Notes: a model not told the origin generated them from the letters alone. A DNA stretch of 31,177 bases from Rhizophagus sp. LPA8_4_AMF (GCA_021464525.1 JADRCO010000546.1:1-31177); one strand, 5' to 3'. Numbered from the stretch's first letter, positions 1 through 10,954 are shown. Made by a program: numbers and translations.

Positions 1-743
1 CGGATTTTTTTTTTGTGTAATCCGGATGACGGTTTTCATCCGGGTCGAAGCACTAACTCTGACCTATTTTCTTTTCAAAATTCCATATCGACAGACTTCC
101 AAATATTTATTTATAAAACAACTAGTTTCATTAAAAAACATGTTACTAAACTCTTTCGCGTATAATATCTTTCTTTTATAAAGAACGAAAAAAAATAGAA
201 AAAACAAATTAGTAAAATAATAAGAAAAAATTATTAAAAATAAAAATCGGAAGAAAGATGCTTACTGCAGCACCGCAGCATCGATCCGATCAGATTCTAG
301 ATCTAAGTAATAAATGATAATATCTATACAAATATACATATATAAGTCAATAAAAAAAATATGTATAAAAATAAATAAAAAAAAAAATATATAATTATTA
401 AATATTAGTATAAAGTCTAAAAAAAGACCGAAAAAAAGATTTCTTTTTAAGTCAATGTTCAGATGGCCATTAATTTATTATTTGATCAATTATAATATTG
501 AGTCATTTGAGTGTTTTATTGCATCTAATATTTAATAATTATTATATTTAAATATAACTTTTCTTAATTACTAATAAATTATTTTTCTTCTAGATTTTAG
601 CTGAAATAGAATTATTTTACTTATTACCACATCAGAGACGCAAGAAAGAATAGTTTCCAGAAGTAATGTATGTTAATTTTAACTTTTAACTTTTTTTGAA
701 AGAAAATATACATATATAAAGTACTAATATTTATAAAATATAA
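1..743. other. AT-rich non-coding DNA with a terminal hairpin
   Basis: I see no supported gene here. The sequence is dominated by A/T runs. The first 45 bases contain a perfect 8-bp stem (CCGGATGA at 22-29 and TCATCCGG at 36-43, loop CGGTTT), much more GC-rich than its surroundings and possibly the end of a mobile element cut by the window edge. A second GC-richer patch lies near 265-300 (GCAGCACCGCAGCATCGATC). Neither is assigned to a family. Confidence 0.5.
22..43. repeat. 8-bp perfect hairpin, possible transposon end
   Basis: CCGGATGA (22-29) and TCATCCGG (36-43) are perfect inverted copies around a 6-base loop. The local base composition differs sharply from the flanking A/T. It may be the subterminal part of a DNA transposon lying mostly outside the window; no target duplication can be checked. 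Confidence 0.4.
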
Positions 744-956
744 TCATATCTCAAATATTATTATGCAAATGTTGATAAGATACGTGAAAAAATCAAAAAA
801 TTAATTTGTGATGGTCAATGGGATGCTGATGTATTTTCAGAAATGAGAGAAGATCTATTAAAAAACATTCAAAATTATAAGACTGATCGAGAAAAACAAG
901 AGGTTGATCAGAAATTATTGAAAGGGATACGAGAGATATTATTAAACAAACAATGA
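744..956 (+). pseudogene. unrecognised Lys/Glu-rich coding remnant
   Basis: An open frame of 70 codons follows an in-frame stop at 741-743 and ends at TGA 954-956. The translation is amphipathic and charged (for example KIREKIKKLICDGQWDADVF, then REDLLKNIQNYKTDREKQEV), unlike random translation of A/T-rich DNA, and looks like a helical or coiled-coil segment. There is no in-frame ATG near its start and no good 3' splice site before it, so it is more likely a fragment or terminal-exon relic than a complete gene. I do not recognise the family. Confidence 0.3.
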
Positions 957-1025
957 TGAATGTTTTTAAAAAAAACCAGATCGGCCTGACAATTTAATGG
1001 ATTATCTAATAACCATGACTGATCC

Positions 1026-1312
1026 ATTTTTTTTTTATGAGTGAGTTCTCAATATGTTGTTGTTCTTGTTCGTATAACAAATGAGCCGTATTAGTTCTAT
1101 TTTTAGATTGAGTAGTATCGTCACTCGTCAGTTAGATTGATATATTATGGAAATTCCTATAATTGCCGTTGATATCAGAATTTGCTAGGTCAAAATTACG
1201 AGATAACAGTTTCCTTGTAAGTTTCCTGCTTCAATTTTTCAGCTTCAAGGTGTTCTTGTCGTTCTTATTTGAGTTTCACAGCTTTCTGCCTTCTCCAATG
1301 TTTATTCTTCAT
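1026..1312 (-). pseudogene. possible frameshifted coding remnant
   Basis: Read on the minus strand from the ATG at 1312, the frame gives MKNKHWRRQKAVKLK, a stop, then ERQEHLEAEKLKQETYKE. After a change of frame it gives RNFDLANSDINGNYRN and, past another stop, LTSDDTTQSKNRTNTAHLLY. The residues are hydrophilic, as in real helical proteins, but are interrupted by stops and frame changes. I read this as a decayed gene fragment. Composition alone could mislead in such A-rich sequence. Confidence 0.2.
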
Positions 1313-1363
1313 ACGTCATTCATCTCTTTTTATTTGGTGATAAAGGAGGATGTAAATGACTAA

Positions 1364-1826
1364 AGAGCTTATAGGGTATGTGTTGGATACGTTTGAGAAC
1401 AAAAGCATCAGGAATATGGGAATCAGACGTGTAAAGAATGGGTATATTTCATTGTGATTTCAAACATAGACGCGTAATCTGTTTTATCTATTAATTATTG
1501 TTGATTACAGACTACATCGAAATGTAAGTTTCAATATTATTTATAATATAAACCAGTTGTTGAAGTCTGGGTCTGTTAATTTCAAAATTTAAAATGTTTG
1601 AAGCCGAAGGTGGACGCTTATGCTTTCGTATGGTGACCGTGTAGTTGATACCCAATCTTTTGTTATGAGCATGTTTTGAAACGTTCTTGTTATTTTCTGA
1701 TATACAATAAAATTTTGGATCATGTTGTACGGTTCTGCCACCTTTAGCGTCGTCTCCAAAAAGAGTTTTAAATCAGTTATTTTTTTCTCTCCGTTTAATG
1801 AACTTTTTTATATCTAATTATGTTAG
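1364..1826. other. non-coding stretch with scattered coding-like scraps
   Basis: No intact gene is visible. A short piece around 1635-1675 reads GDRVVDTQSFVMSMF on the plus strand. It is followed by a stop and preceded by a frame change, so it may be an eroded exon of the same lost gene as the remnant at 1827-1999. Nothing else is supported. Confidence 0.3.
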
Positions 1827-1999
1827 GTCAACAAAACAAAGTTTGTAAATGGCATCATGTTCTTCGAACTTTGAATTAAATTACCACAGATGAACGTTAT
1901 TCTGTAACATGGTGGAAAGATTTCAAAAAAGGAATGCATGAAAAAAACTGCACAGACACAGATTTTTTTGTGAAAACATTTAGGAGTAACGTAAGCTAA
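1827..1999 (+). pseudogene. unrecognised coding remnant with an in-frame stop
   Basis: A plausible 3' splice site (CTAAT then TTAG just before 1827) precedes a frame reading QQNKVCKWHHVLRTLN, a TAA at 1877-1879, then ITTDERYSVTWWKDFKKG and MHEKNCTDTDFFVKTF, ending at TAA 1997-1999. The two Trp-containing segments and the balanced residue use look like genuine protein. The in-frame stop argues for a pseudogene. Its last codons run straight into the inverted-repeat cluster at 1984-2090, which may have truncated it. Family not recognised. Confidence 0.35.
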
Positions 2000-2090
2000 T
2001 ATTACGTTCCGTGCCTTATAAATGGGGAGTAACGTAGATTGAGTAATTTATATGATCTTACGTTACTCAATTGGTCAATCTACGTTACTC
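1984..2090. repeat. inverted-repeat cluster around GAGTAACGTA
   Basis: Four copies of the 10-mer GAGTAACGTA occur here, two forward then two reversed. The long pair GAGTAACGTAGATTGA (2027-2042) and TCAATCTACGTTACTC (2075-2090) matches perfectly over 16 bp. GAGTAACGTAAG (1984-1995) and CTTACGTTACTC (2057-2068) match over 12 bp. The arms can pair in nested or interleaved ways. This looks like the end of, or a whole, very small fold-back element. It is followed by a C-run and no gene. Confidence 0.7.
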
Positions 2091-2610
2091 ACTTTCTACC
2101 CCCCCATTCTGGATAGCTTAGTTTTACTAACGTAGTTTTAATTTTTTAGGGTTTTATTATTGTGTTGATTTTAGTAGTATTTTGGATTATTGGGTTAAAG
2201 GTTTATTTGCTATTAGATTGTGTGGTTAGTGGTTACATCAATATAGGTCGATAATACATACTGTATATTAGTTTGGTAGTTTATTTTATTAGTTTAGGTT
2301 TAGATAGAGCGGTTAGTTATGAGGTTGATTCATACTTATGTATTTCTAAACTAATTATGTATTCTGTATTGAATTTTATAATTAATAAAAGAAATGCGTT
2401 ACTAATTTAGGAAAAAAAAAAAAAAAATTAAAGAATACCCGTGTTATTTTCTTTTGATTTTTTATATAATGCTAAAATCAATACTAAATAAACATTTTCC
2501 TTTACTAAGGGTTGAAAGGATTTTGAAAGGTGGACAGCGAAATTCCAAAGAAAATGTTATTGTTCAATAAAAATCAAATAAAGTAATATTGCGTACGTAC
2601 CGGTAATTTT
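2091..2610. other. AT-rich intergenic DNA
   Basis: No coding, RNA or clear repeat structure was found, apart from A and T homopolymer runs such as the A-run near 2411-2427. Confidence 0.5.
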
Positions 2611-2890
2611 TTGGGGTTCACCGACAATCATTTCACCGACAGGATCATTTTACCGACAATCATTCACCGACAGTTTTGAAATCCTAACCTACTTACCTTT
2701 ACCCTAACTCCAACTCTAATTCCTTACCTAACCCTAATCCTAACCTAATTTCTTACCTAACCCTAACTCTAATCCTAAATTCCCTTGGTGGTGACGGCGA
2801 AACATTTGTCTGTGAAATGGCCCTGCCGGTGAAACGTCTGTCAGTGAGATAATTGTCGGTGAAATGATTGTCGGTGAAATGAATGCGCCC
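2611..2890. mobile_element. fold-back element built of TTTCACCGACA units
   Basis: The left arm (about 2617-2673) has about four units of the type TTTCACCGACAATCA. The right arm (about 2795-2881) has about six units in the opposite orientation (TGTCGGTGAAATGATTGTCG and variants). The arms flank a telomere-like core at 2687-2779. This is the layout of a fold-back or hairpin-type non-autonomous element. No transposase is present, and I could not define an unambiguous target duplication. Confidence 0.65.
2687..2779 (+). repeat. degenerate telomere-like CCTAA repeats
   Basis: The stretch is a run of variants such as TTACCTAACCCTAATCCTAA, with repeated CCCTAA, CCTAAC and CCTAAT units. It resembles an eroded interstitial telomeric tract. 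It lies inside the fold-back element, so it is probably part of a dispersed repeat and not a chromosome end. Confidence 0.6.
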
Positions 2891-3110
2891 AATTTTGGGT
2901 TTTTTGTAATTAATAAGAGCATAAAAAAACGCATTTTTGAACAATACAGGAATTTTTTGCTTTTAGAGATGGCCTAAATGGTGTAATAATTTATTATTGC
3001 TGAAATGTGAATGTCCTTTTTATTGGAATAACAGAAAATTTTTTGCAGAATTTGGAATGAAAAAAACAACTAATTTTTACTATTGTGATTATTATTTAAT
3101 ACAAAAAGTC

Positions 3111-3116
3111 TTTATT
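3111..3116 (-). promoter_or_regulatory. possible poly(A) signal of helicase copy A
   Basis: AATAAA on the minus strand about 42 bases beyond the stop of the truncated helicase gene. It would allow the shortened transcript to be processed. Such hexamers are common by chance in A/T-rich DNA. Confidence 0.3.
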
Positions 3117-3157
3117 AATAAATTTTTTTTACAAGGCCATACATAGTTTTGATACAA

Positions 3158-6100
3158 TTAGTTGATAAAACAATTATTCTTACGTGTACAATTATTCCCA
3201 CATGGTGGACATTTGCTTCTTCCATGACAATTAGATTCACATGTATGTCCACAGAATAATAATTTATCACATACACTTTGGCATTTTCCATGTTGTGTTT
3301 GTTCAATGGAAAAGAATAAACTTGTTACTATCGATGTGTTTTCATCCTCGGATTTTTGTGATTTAGAACGTTCTTGACATTCAGAACATAAATCTGGACA
3401 CTTATGACCGCATTTCAATTGCTTTCCGCATAATTCTGTGCACTTCACCTTATTAACAGACTTAAAGCACTAAAAAAAAAAATATGTAAATCGAAGTATC
3501 ATACTATCAAAATAAATGTCATCACGTAAATAAAAATACTTACGCTGATATCTTTATAGTGCTCACAATGTAGTAATTTTTTCGAAACTAAGGCTTTACA
3601 TTTAATTGAATCTTTATCTCTATTTTGCCAACATTTAGCATTTTGTAATATATGACCACAACGTAACAAAATATATTCGATAGGGAATTCGCATCTTCCA
3701 CAATTTTCAAAACAAAGTTTTGAACATGGATGATAACATTCCGGAAGTAATCTTAAACAACGTTCGCTACATTTGACTCCAATATGTTCAGGATCGTCTG
3801 AATGACATTTATTTTTGCATTTATGTCCGCAAGGAAGTGACATATTACAATCTTCACAACATCCACCATTTGGGCTAATTTGTTCAAATTGATCAGGATC
3901 AAGGATAATATTTTTGTAATAAGGATGTTTATTGCATACAATTGGCATGCCAAAGCCAACTTGTTTACGCTCATGTAAGATATTAATTACTGGAGCCCAC
4001 ATTTCTTTAGATTTCATCGCCATTAATTCAGAATTACCAATGAGATACATTCCTTTACGAGCACGTGATAATAATACATTAGTTCTATTTTTACTATTGA
4101 GAAATCCGATGGAATCATATTTACTAATATTACCGGATTTAGAGAAATTACGAACTAATGAAACAATAATTATGTTTGCTTCTTCACCTTGGAAATTATC
4201 AACAGTTCTTAAATTAACTTGCTGATTTAATGATTTTTTTGATGCAAAGCTTATAGTTTCTATATTACTAGTATCCGTTCCACCTATTTGTTCTTGTTCT
4301 TCCATTTCAGCAATATTCAGCGCATCTCTTTCATCAATAACAACAACAAATGACTTAGCTAAAGCATCTCTAATTTTAACCATTTGTCCTAAGTAAGGAG
4401 TAAGTACAGCTATATCATCGGGTTTAGTATATCCATTCCTAACGAAATATTTTACCATCTCAACAACCATTTTAACTTCATATCTATTCACATGAGATTT
4501 TATCGCATGCTCTCCACCTGAATTATCTTCTGGATTTCTATGATCAATAAAATATACATTATGTTGAGCACCACGTATATTCTCGTATTTTGTAGTATTA
4601 TCACCATCAATTAATTCTGGATAAATCGTATGTCTAATTAAATCAGAAATTTCTCCTCTCATGCGTCTCTGAGTTAAAAGTTGAGCTTTCTCAATTTTAA
4701 CTGCTTTATCTCCGTTTACTAATCTTTCAAATAATGATTTATCTAATTGATAATTCTTTCCTACCGGTGAATCCATACTAAGAGAATAAGTTGCAATGTG
4801 AGGTCGAAGTTGATTGTGATCACCAATCAATATCAAATGTTGAGTCGATGAGGTTAATGCACTAAGAATATGAGCCTCTAATACTTCTCCTGCTTCTTCA
4901 CATACAATAATTTTGGGACCAATTGATCTAATTAAATTTTGAAATTTAGCTGCACCATTTGTAGTCATACCAATAACATCACTCTTTAACAATACTTTAC
5001 GACGCCCTTCATCATAAATTCCATTTATTTCTTTACGTATTTCTTCATGCCTTTTTTGTAATAGTGATAAATTTTCTACGATTATATTATAAATTTTTGT
5101 ACGCCAATGATCATGAAGTTTTTTTCTTTCATTCATTGACATTCTCCAAACTGAATGATCGTTTAATAATTCATCTAAAGGTCGATCTGTTTTTGGTTCT
5201 TTGTAATTTTTGATCCATCCTATTGTATAATAATCAACTTGTGATTCATTATCACTTATATCCTCAGTCTCATTTCCCATTAATATTTCAAATATATTTT
5301 GTATTTGCTTTTTTTCATTTTTCTTATCACCCTTCGGTGGATTTAACAAAAGTTGCTTTCTCTTGTTAATTATTCTAATATCTTCTCCTTTTATCCATCC
5401 ATCAAATGGGTCTTTAATCTTTTGTTTATTATTCTTTCTAACAGTCTGAAACTCATCATCATCATCAGTTCCTAAAACCCAACTGGGTAAATCATTTTCC
5501 GATACATAACTAAATTTTGAGTAAAATGTAGCCTCTTCAAACATTAAATATTCACTTAAATCACTCCACTCCATCCATCTATTAAATAAAGCATTTTTTA
5601 TTTTCTGAACGGCTTTTTCTATCTTTTCAATCGAACTATATAATATTGCTAATTGTTTTTTACTACTTTGGCTACGAGGACGACTTCTACAAATTTCTTC
5701 TAAATTAAATTCTTTAATCTTTTCAGATTTCGTTCGAGAACCTAACCTCACTATATTCGTTATATTCTCATCAATTAAATGCTACAAATATAAAAAAAAT
5801 AAGGGAAACATTAGTTTATTTAAATTTTTTAGGGGATTAGTAATTAATTTATTATCCAAAACAATTAACAATTTACCTCCAAGAATTGATCAAGTGCGTG
5901 ATTAGTAAAACAAATGGTTAGAATTGGACCGATATTTGTTTTTCGATTTTCTTTGGCCAATAATACTTTCATTAATTGAACACCGACTACTGTTTTACCA
6001 GTACCAGGTGGTCCTTATAAAAGAACAAAAATCGGTTTTAAATCCGTTCAATGTATATATTAAACTAAAAAAAAAAATTACTTTATGTCATACCTTCAAC

Positions 6101-8689
6101 TAATGCAATTTCACGCGTTAATGATGATATCAACGCTTTGGCTATAAATTAAAATTAAACATTAATGATGTTTTCTCAACTCATACAATAATATACTCGT
6201 AATAAATAATTTTACCCTGAGTTTCGTCTAGTCCATAAGGAGTTCCATTTGGCAATTTTCCGATATTACTATATTTAACGATATTTTTTATTACTCTATC
6301 GTGAGTACTTTCATCAGCAACATCTAATCTCAATTTATATTTATTTTTACATAATACTGATAAATCAAATTGAAATCCTGGAGCTTTAGTATAAAAAGGA
6401 TTTTCAACTTTAATATCGAAAGTACTGTACACTTCTTCCACCATTTTTCCATTCTTATCTTCATCATTCATATCATCAAAATTAGGAGCCAAATATTTTT
6501 CAAAGGGTAAAGAAGAAAGATCAGTAGTTTGAAGAGTTTTAAGAATATGATAATAAGCCTCTAGATAAACACCCGTTGATTCTACCATAAATCTTTTTTC
6601 CAATGATTTTTTTTTAGTTTTTTCACTTAATGCGATAGGATAAATTGATGGATCAATGAAATCAATGCCAATTTCCGCGGAATTTTCATTTCTAGATAAA
6701 GCTTTTTCGTCTCTTGATACAACTACACCAAAATAAAGTGAATATAAATCAAAATTACTCATAGAAGTACTAGTATTACTATCGGTAGAATCATCTGAAT
6801 TTACTTTTTTGGGATTTGGATTTGGTAATATAAGAGTAACTAAACTGCCAGTTAATAATCTATTACTTTTTTCCCAATATTCTCTTCTACCTCTTGTATC
6901 TTTTGCACTACTTTTTGGAGGAGTGAAACTTATAGTACAAGCAAATCCTTTTCTTCTATCACAAGAAATACTAGTGAAATGTATATTCGTATATACTTGT
7001 AGATCGCCGTTTTCACTCACTCCATTATTGTATGAAAATCTACCACCCTCTTCTTGTATTTTCTTAAATTCTTTTGATAATTTAGCATCACTATTAGAAG
7101 AAGTATGCTCTTGTGATAGTGCGGTCAAATAATGTGATAACCCGCCACGAATTGGATTTAATAAATCTTCCCTTAAAAGACGAAATTGCGTATCAAGTAA
7201 TCTAGCAGCTCCATCAGGTAAAAAATGTAATGAATTACGAAGTGTAGAAGGTAAAAAAGGTATACGTTCACACAATATTTCTTCTTTCGTAGGAATAATT
7301 GATATTTCAGAAATTTCTACAAAATCATTATCATGCCTTCTACCATATTTTGATAATTCACCAGGTGGATCATAAGTTCTTTCAGCGTCAACTCTTCTGG
7401 CTAATCCTTTGTAATATAATTTATCTGATTTTACGTTCAAATTTTTAGCTCCAAGATTTTGTTCAAAAATTAAACCTTTACGACTATTATTTAATATTTT
7501 ATCCATGGTTTTCATTTCCTTTTCTAATATCGTAAAAAAATATTTTCTACTTTCTAAATTACTAGTTAATGGGTCTGTCGGAGAAAATTGTTGCTCTTCA
7601 AGTGACTGTTGATACGCAGTTTTTAATCGATATAAATCATTAGCAATTTGGTGCATTGTTTCATTAACAGATGCCTCCTTGACACGACGTAGTAATTCTG
7701 TTAGAAGCCGTACGATTATCAAGAAAAATACTCCTAGACTATTAAGTAGATTTAAAAGAGATTAATTGATAAACATGAAACGTTTTTACATCATAAACAT
7801 TACTTACGAAGACGGAATAAATGAATATCGTTCACGTGACAATAATGTCTCAACGCTAACATGATTATCCTTAACAGAATTACGTTTGACCAACGTTTCC
7901 AACATTTTAATCACCTTATCATAAAGAAAAGAATCCTATTGTATAAAAAAAATTAAAAAAAAAATTAAATCATTAATTGATTAATTTCAAACGAGTAATG
8001 TTATTAATAATACTTACAAGGTTTACATAGACAGCTGCAAAGATTGCATGAACATACTTTTCTAAAATACATTCGGTAATAGCTGTTCTAGTAAATAAAC
8101 CCAATAAAGGTAATACAACATGTTGAAAAGATAACACGTTATTATCAAGACCAGCATCACATGACATTGAAGGAAAATTTATAATTTCTCTTAATCTCTT
8201 GAGACCACTTTCAGGGTTACCTAATTCAGTAACTATTTCTTCTATTTCATAACCTATTCGATAATCTGTAGCTACTAATGCAGAACTAACGAAAATTCTA
8301 ACATCACTTTGATTCCAAGGTTTGTTTTTTCTCAAAATTCTTTTCCAAATAGTTTTAATCGGTTCCCCATTAGTAATAAAAACTAATCGATCACTACCAT
8401 TATAAGTTAATTCTGAAGAACTAAAATTCGTAATAGCGGTTTCTTGTTGTGATTGTTTTATTTCAGAAACACTAAGTTTTGGTGATGCTGGTATATAATT
8501 GCGACTTTCATCAATGATATCACGTCTTTCGTCACGGCGACCATAACTATTATTACCACCATCACGTCTTCCGCGATTTGATCTTGGTCCCGTATTTTTA
8601 CTGTTGTTGCCACCGCCACTGGCACCGCCAGTATTTTTTTGAGTATCATCATTATTAGAACCAGATTTTTTTCCTTTTTTACCACTCAT
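3158..8689 (-). CDS. ZNFX1-like SF1 RNA helicase, C-terminally truncated paralog (copy A)
   Basis: Exons, in transcription order: 8689-8018, 7935-7808, 7738-6216, 6141-6094, 6013-5877, 5781-3544, 3469-3158, all with GT-AG introns of about 70-95 bp. The spliced length is 5058 nt, in frame (1685 aa). Visible parts are a charged Gly/Asn/Arg-rich N-terminus, a ZNFX1-type helical N-terminal region, and a Q-motif-like LDETQAKAL followed by Walker A GPPGTGKT, both formed across splice junctions. Then come FTNHALDQFLE, motif II CEEAGEV, GDHNQLRP, TQRRMRGE, RTVDNFQGEEAN and NRTNVLLSRARKGMYLIGN, and Cys/His repeats of the NFX1 type. Homology to copy B stops near 3184, inside these repeats; about nine new codons follow before TAA. 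It therefore lacks the RING-like segment and RZ finger of copy B. The helicase motifs look intact, so an active but shortened protein is plausible. By family it would be a cytoplasmic or RNA-granule UPF1-like helicase. Expression is untested. Confidence 0.85.
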
Positions 8690-10224
8690 AACTAAAATAT
8701 TATGATAGCTAAATAATTATTGTAATTTTTTTTTTTTTAATAAAAGAGCCGACTAAAAGGAGGATTTGATTCTATTTTTTTATAAAATATTTATATTATT
8801 TAATAATGTTATGCTCACATGCAAATAATGCATAGTTGTATCATAAAGATATGATTGACATTTAAAGCTTCGAATAAAAATGTGATTTCGCCAATGCGGT
8901 ACAATTATATGATAGCTTTAACTATTTTTTATAAGGAAATTTTTCACCGCCAATTTGGGAAATAATAACAAAATATATGAAAAAATGGTTAAACTCTAAA
9001 AAACAATGTAACAAAGAATCAAAAAAAAAATGATATTATGTTTTATTTACCATGCATATGAAATTTATGTATTACATTATCAGTTATCTATTTACAGTGT
9101 TTTTTATAACTTTAGATAAAGATAAGGTCAATCAAATTTTGATTAAACGAGTTTAATTACTTGTTTATTAATTTATATTTCTAAGGGCTAGTGAAAATAT
9201 AACCCTGTTAAAAAAATAGGAAATAATTATTACGCTAATCTTAAAATGGTTTTATATGTAGCTACTCAAATTTTCTTACGATTTTTTTTTTTAATTTTCT
9301 TTCTTTGTGGCTTGCTTTATCGAAACACTCTTGCCAAGAACAATTATAAAGCAGATGCTTATTAATTTGGGCGGCTGCCAAATGTGAGGCGTAAAATGAT
9401 TTACTATATATGAATTAGTAAAATTGTGCGTGTGAAAAAGTTGGTAACTGACTATACTCGATATATAATGTATTTCCATTTAAAATTCACTCATTCATTG
9501 TTCTTTCTACGATATTGTGAATAATTTTGTGGTCACGGGCAATTCTCAGTCATCTCACGTGATCGACAGCCAATAAAATCGGTTTATCTTTTTTACATTC
9601 TAATATAAGTTAATAACATACAACGGCGAAGTTATTAATTGTGTGATAATGAAAATTTTGTTTCGTATAATTTAAGATTAGATTTTTACAATAGTGCGTT
9701 TTATAGTTTGTAACATCACTTTGATTTTTCTTCAATAATATTGATCTTTTTCAAGAGATACTCTAGAAGGGTACCAAAGAAATAATTACTGAAAAAAAAT
9801 TAGTCCACTAAAAATTTATTCATTAGAATGGTAAATAATACAAATCTTCATAATTTTTTCTAAAGTTTTTTCTTTTGATAATTAAGTATTACTAATTTGA
9901 TCTAAACGTTTATAACTAAATTTTCAGCAATTGAAATTTAGTATGCTTAAAAATATTTTATAAAATTTTGAACGTCAAGATTTATATCACTTCAAGGGTA
10001 ATTAATAACGTTTATTGTTCTTTAATAATAATTTGTACAATAGCGTTCAATTTTTTTTGTCATGAATGAGATTATAAAAAATTTTTTTGTTTTTTTTGGA
10101 ATTATTTAATTAATATTTGATATGGCCGCCTTCTGTATCAGTAAATGCTTCAATTTGTGATGTGCGCTGTTCATACTCTTAATTAACGTTCTTTTAGTAT
10201 CAGGTATGAATTTTTTTAAATATT
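8690..10224. other. intergenic region upstream of copy A
   Basis: The part up to about 9460 is diverged but recognisably similar to 18797-19450 upstream of copy B, with shared blocks such as AAATGATTTACTA near 9394 and 19382. The duplication therefore carried roughly 0.7 kb of 5' DNA. From about 9480 to 10224 I see only A/T-rich sequence and one TCACGTGA palindrome (9555-9562). Confidence 0.55.
8931..8969 (-). promoter_or_regulatory. upstream block conserved between helicase copies
   Basis: This 39-bp block matches 19015-19053 with only a few changes (both contain ATAAGGAAATTTTTCA and AATTTGGGAAATAATAAC), while surrounding upstream DNA has diverged much more. It lies about 240 bp before the ATG of copy A. 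Conservation at a similar distance in both copies suggests a promoter or regulatory element. No specific factor is recognised. Confidence 0.45.
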
Positions 10225-10651
10225 TTCTCAATTTTCTCGCCATCCAGAGGTCAGGTTGAGACAAAATTACCTCGTGGTGGTCTTAAAATTCCTGTGTACC
10301 AAGATCGTTCAGGTATAATGAATTAAAATCATTGTATAAAGATCACAAGTTCAATAACACTATCATTTGAATCACGTAATTACAAGGAATCCAATGGTTG
10401 TAATTTGTTTCAATGCAAATTACTTATTTCATCAACTTCAATAATAATATATAATATTCATCATCTTCCGATTCCTATTAAGTATTATATTCTTGGACTT
10501 TTAAAAAGGTGAAATCGACAATAAATTTTCATTTTTTTTTTAAAAAAATAGCATCCTAAGGTTCCACTTGGTATTACAAGTTTTAATTTTGGAATATGCT
10601 GATCTATATCCAGTGATACTCACATCGCCTTTATTTTCGCCGGGGTCGTGC
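10225..10651 (+). pseudogene. possible decayed two-exon gene
   Basis: One segment reads PSRGQVETKLPRGGLKIPVY then QDRSG, followed by a GT that could be a 5' splice site (about 10311). A second, after an acceptor-like AAAATAG before 10551, reads HPKVPLGITSFNFGIC and, after a frame change, ADLYPVILTSPLFSPGSCI before a stop near 10650. Residue use is protein-like, but the phases do not join cleanly and a frameshift is needed. It is best read as an eroded gene between the two helicases. The family is not recognised. Confidence 0.25.
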
Positions 10652-10954
10652 ATCTAATACATATTGATATTTGGATTTTTTTTTTTAATACAAAATCTTT
10701 TCTAAATGAAACAATTATAACTCGTATTTCCAATTTTTTTTTTATCTAACGCCCATTACCGGTAATAATATTTTTAAATAAATGTGTAAATAATAATTAT
10801 ATTAATTAAAATAAATAATCTTAGTTATTATCGTTATTACAATTTTTTAAAAAAACATTTAATATACAGGGCTTCTAATTTCATTTATAAAAGGAAAATT
10901 TTTTTTAAAAAGTAATACTATATAAATGAATAAATACGATAAATACAAAATTAT

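Noticed and set aside
1163..1363. 66-codon plus-strand frame rich in Phe/Leu/Ser
   Set aside because: It is the antisense of a Lys/Glu-rich coding-like remnant, which explains its hydrophobic look.
2687..2779. True chromosome end (telomere)
   Set aside because: The repeats are degenerate, short, flanked by inverted arms and followed by genes on one side and ordinary DNA on the other.
2740..2944. Two overlapping minus-strand frames of about 63 codons
   Set aside because: They are translations of the fold-back element and its telomere-like core.
3158..8689. Calling helicase copy A a plain pseudogene
   Set aside because: All seven exons splice in frame with canonical sites and intact helicase motifs; only the C-terminal part is missing. 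Truncated gene is the better description until expression is tested.
9291..9479. 62-codon minus-strand frame upstream of copy A
   Set aside because: It lies in upstream DNA shared with copy B but is not kept open there; no domain seen.
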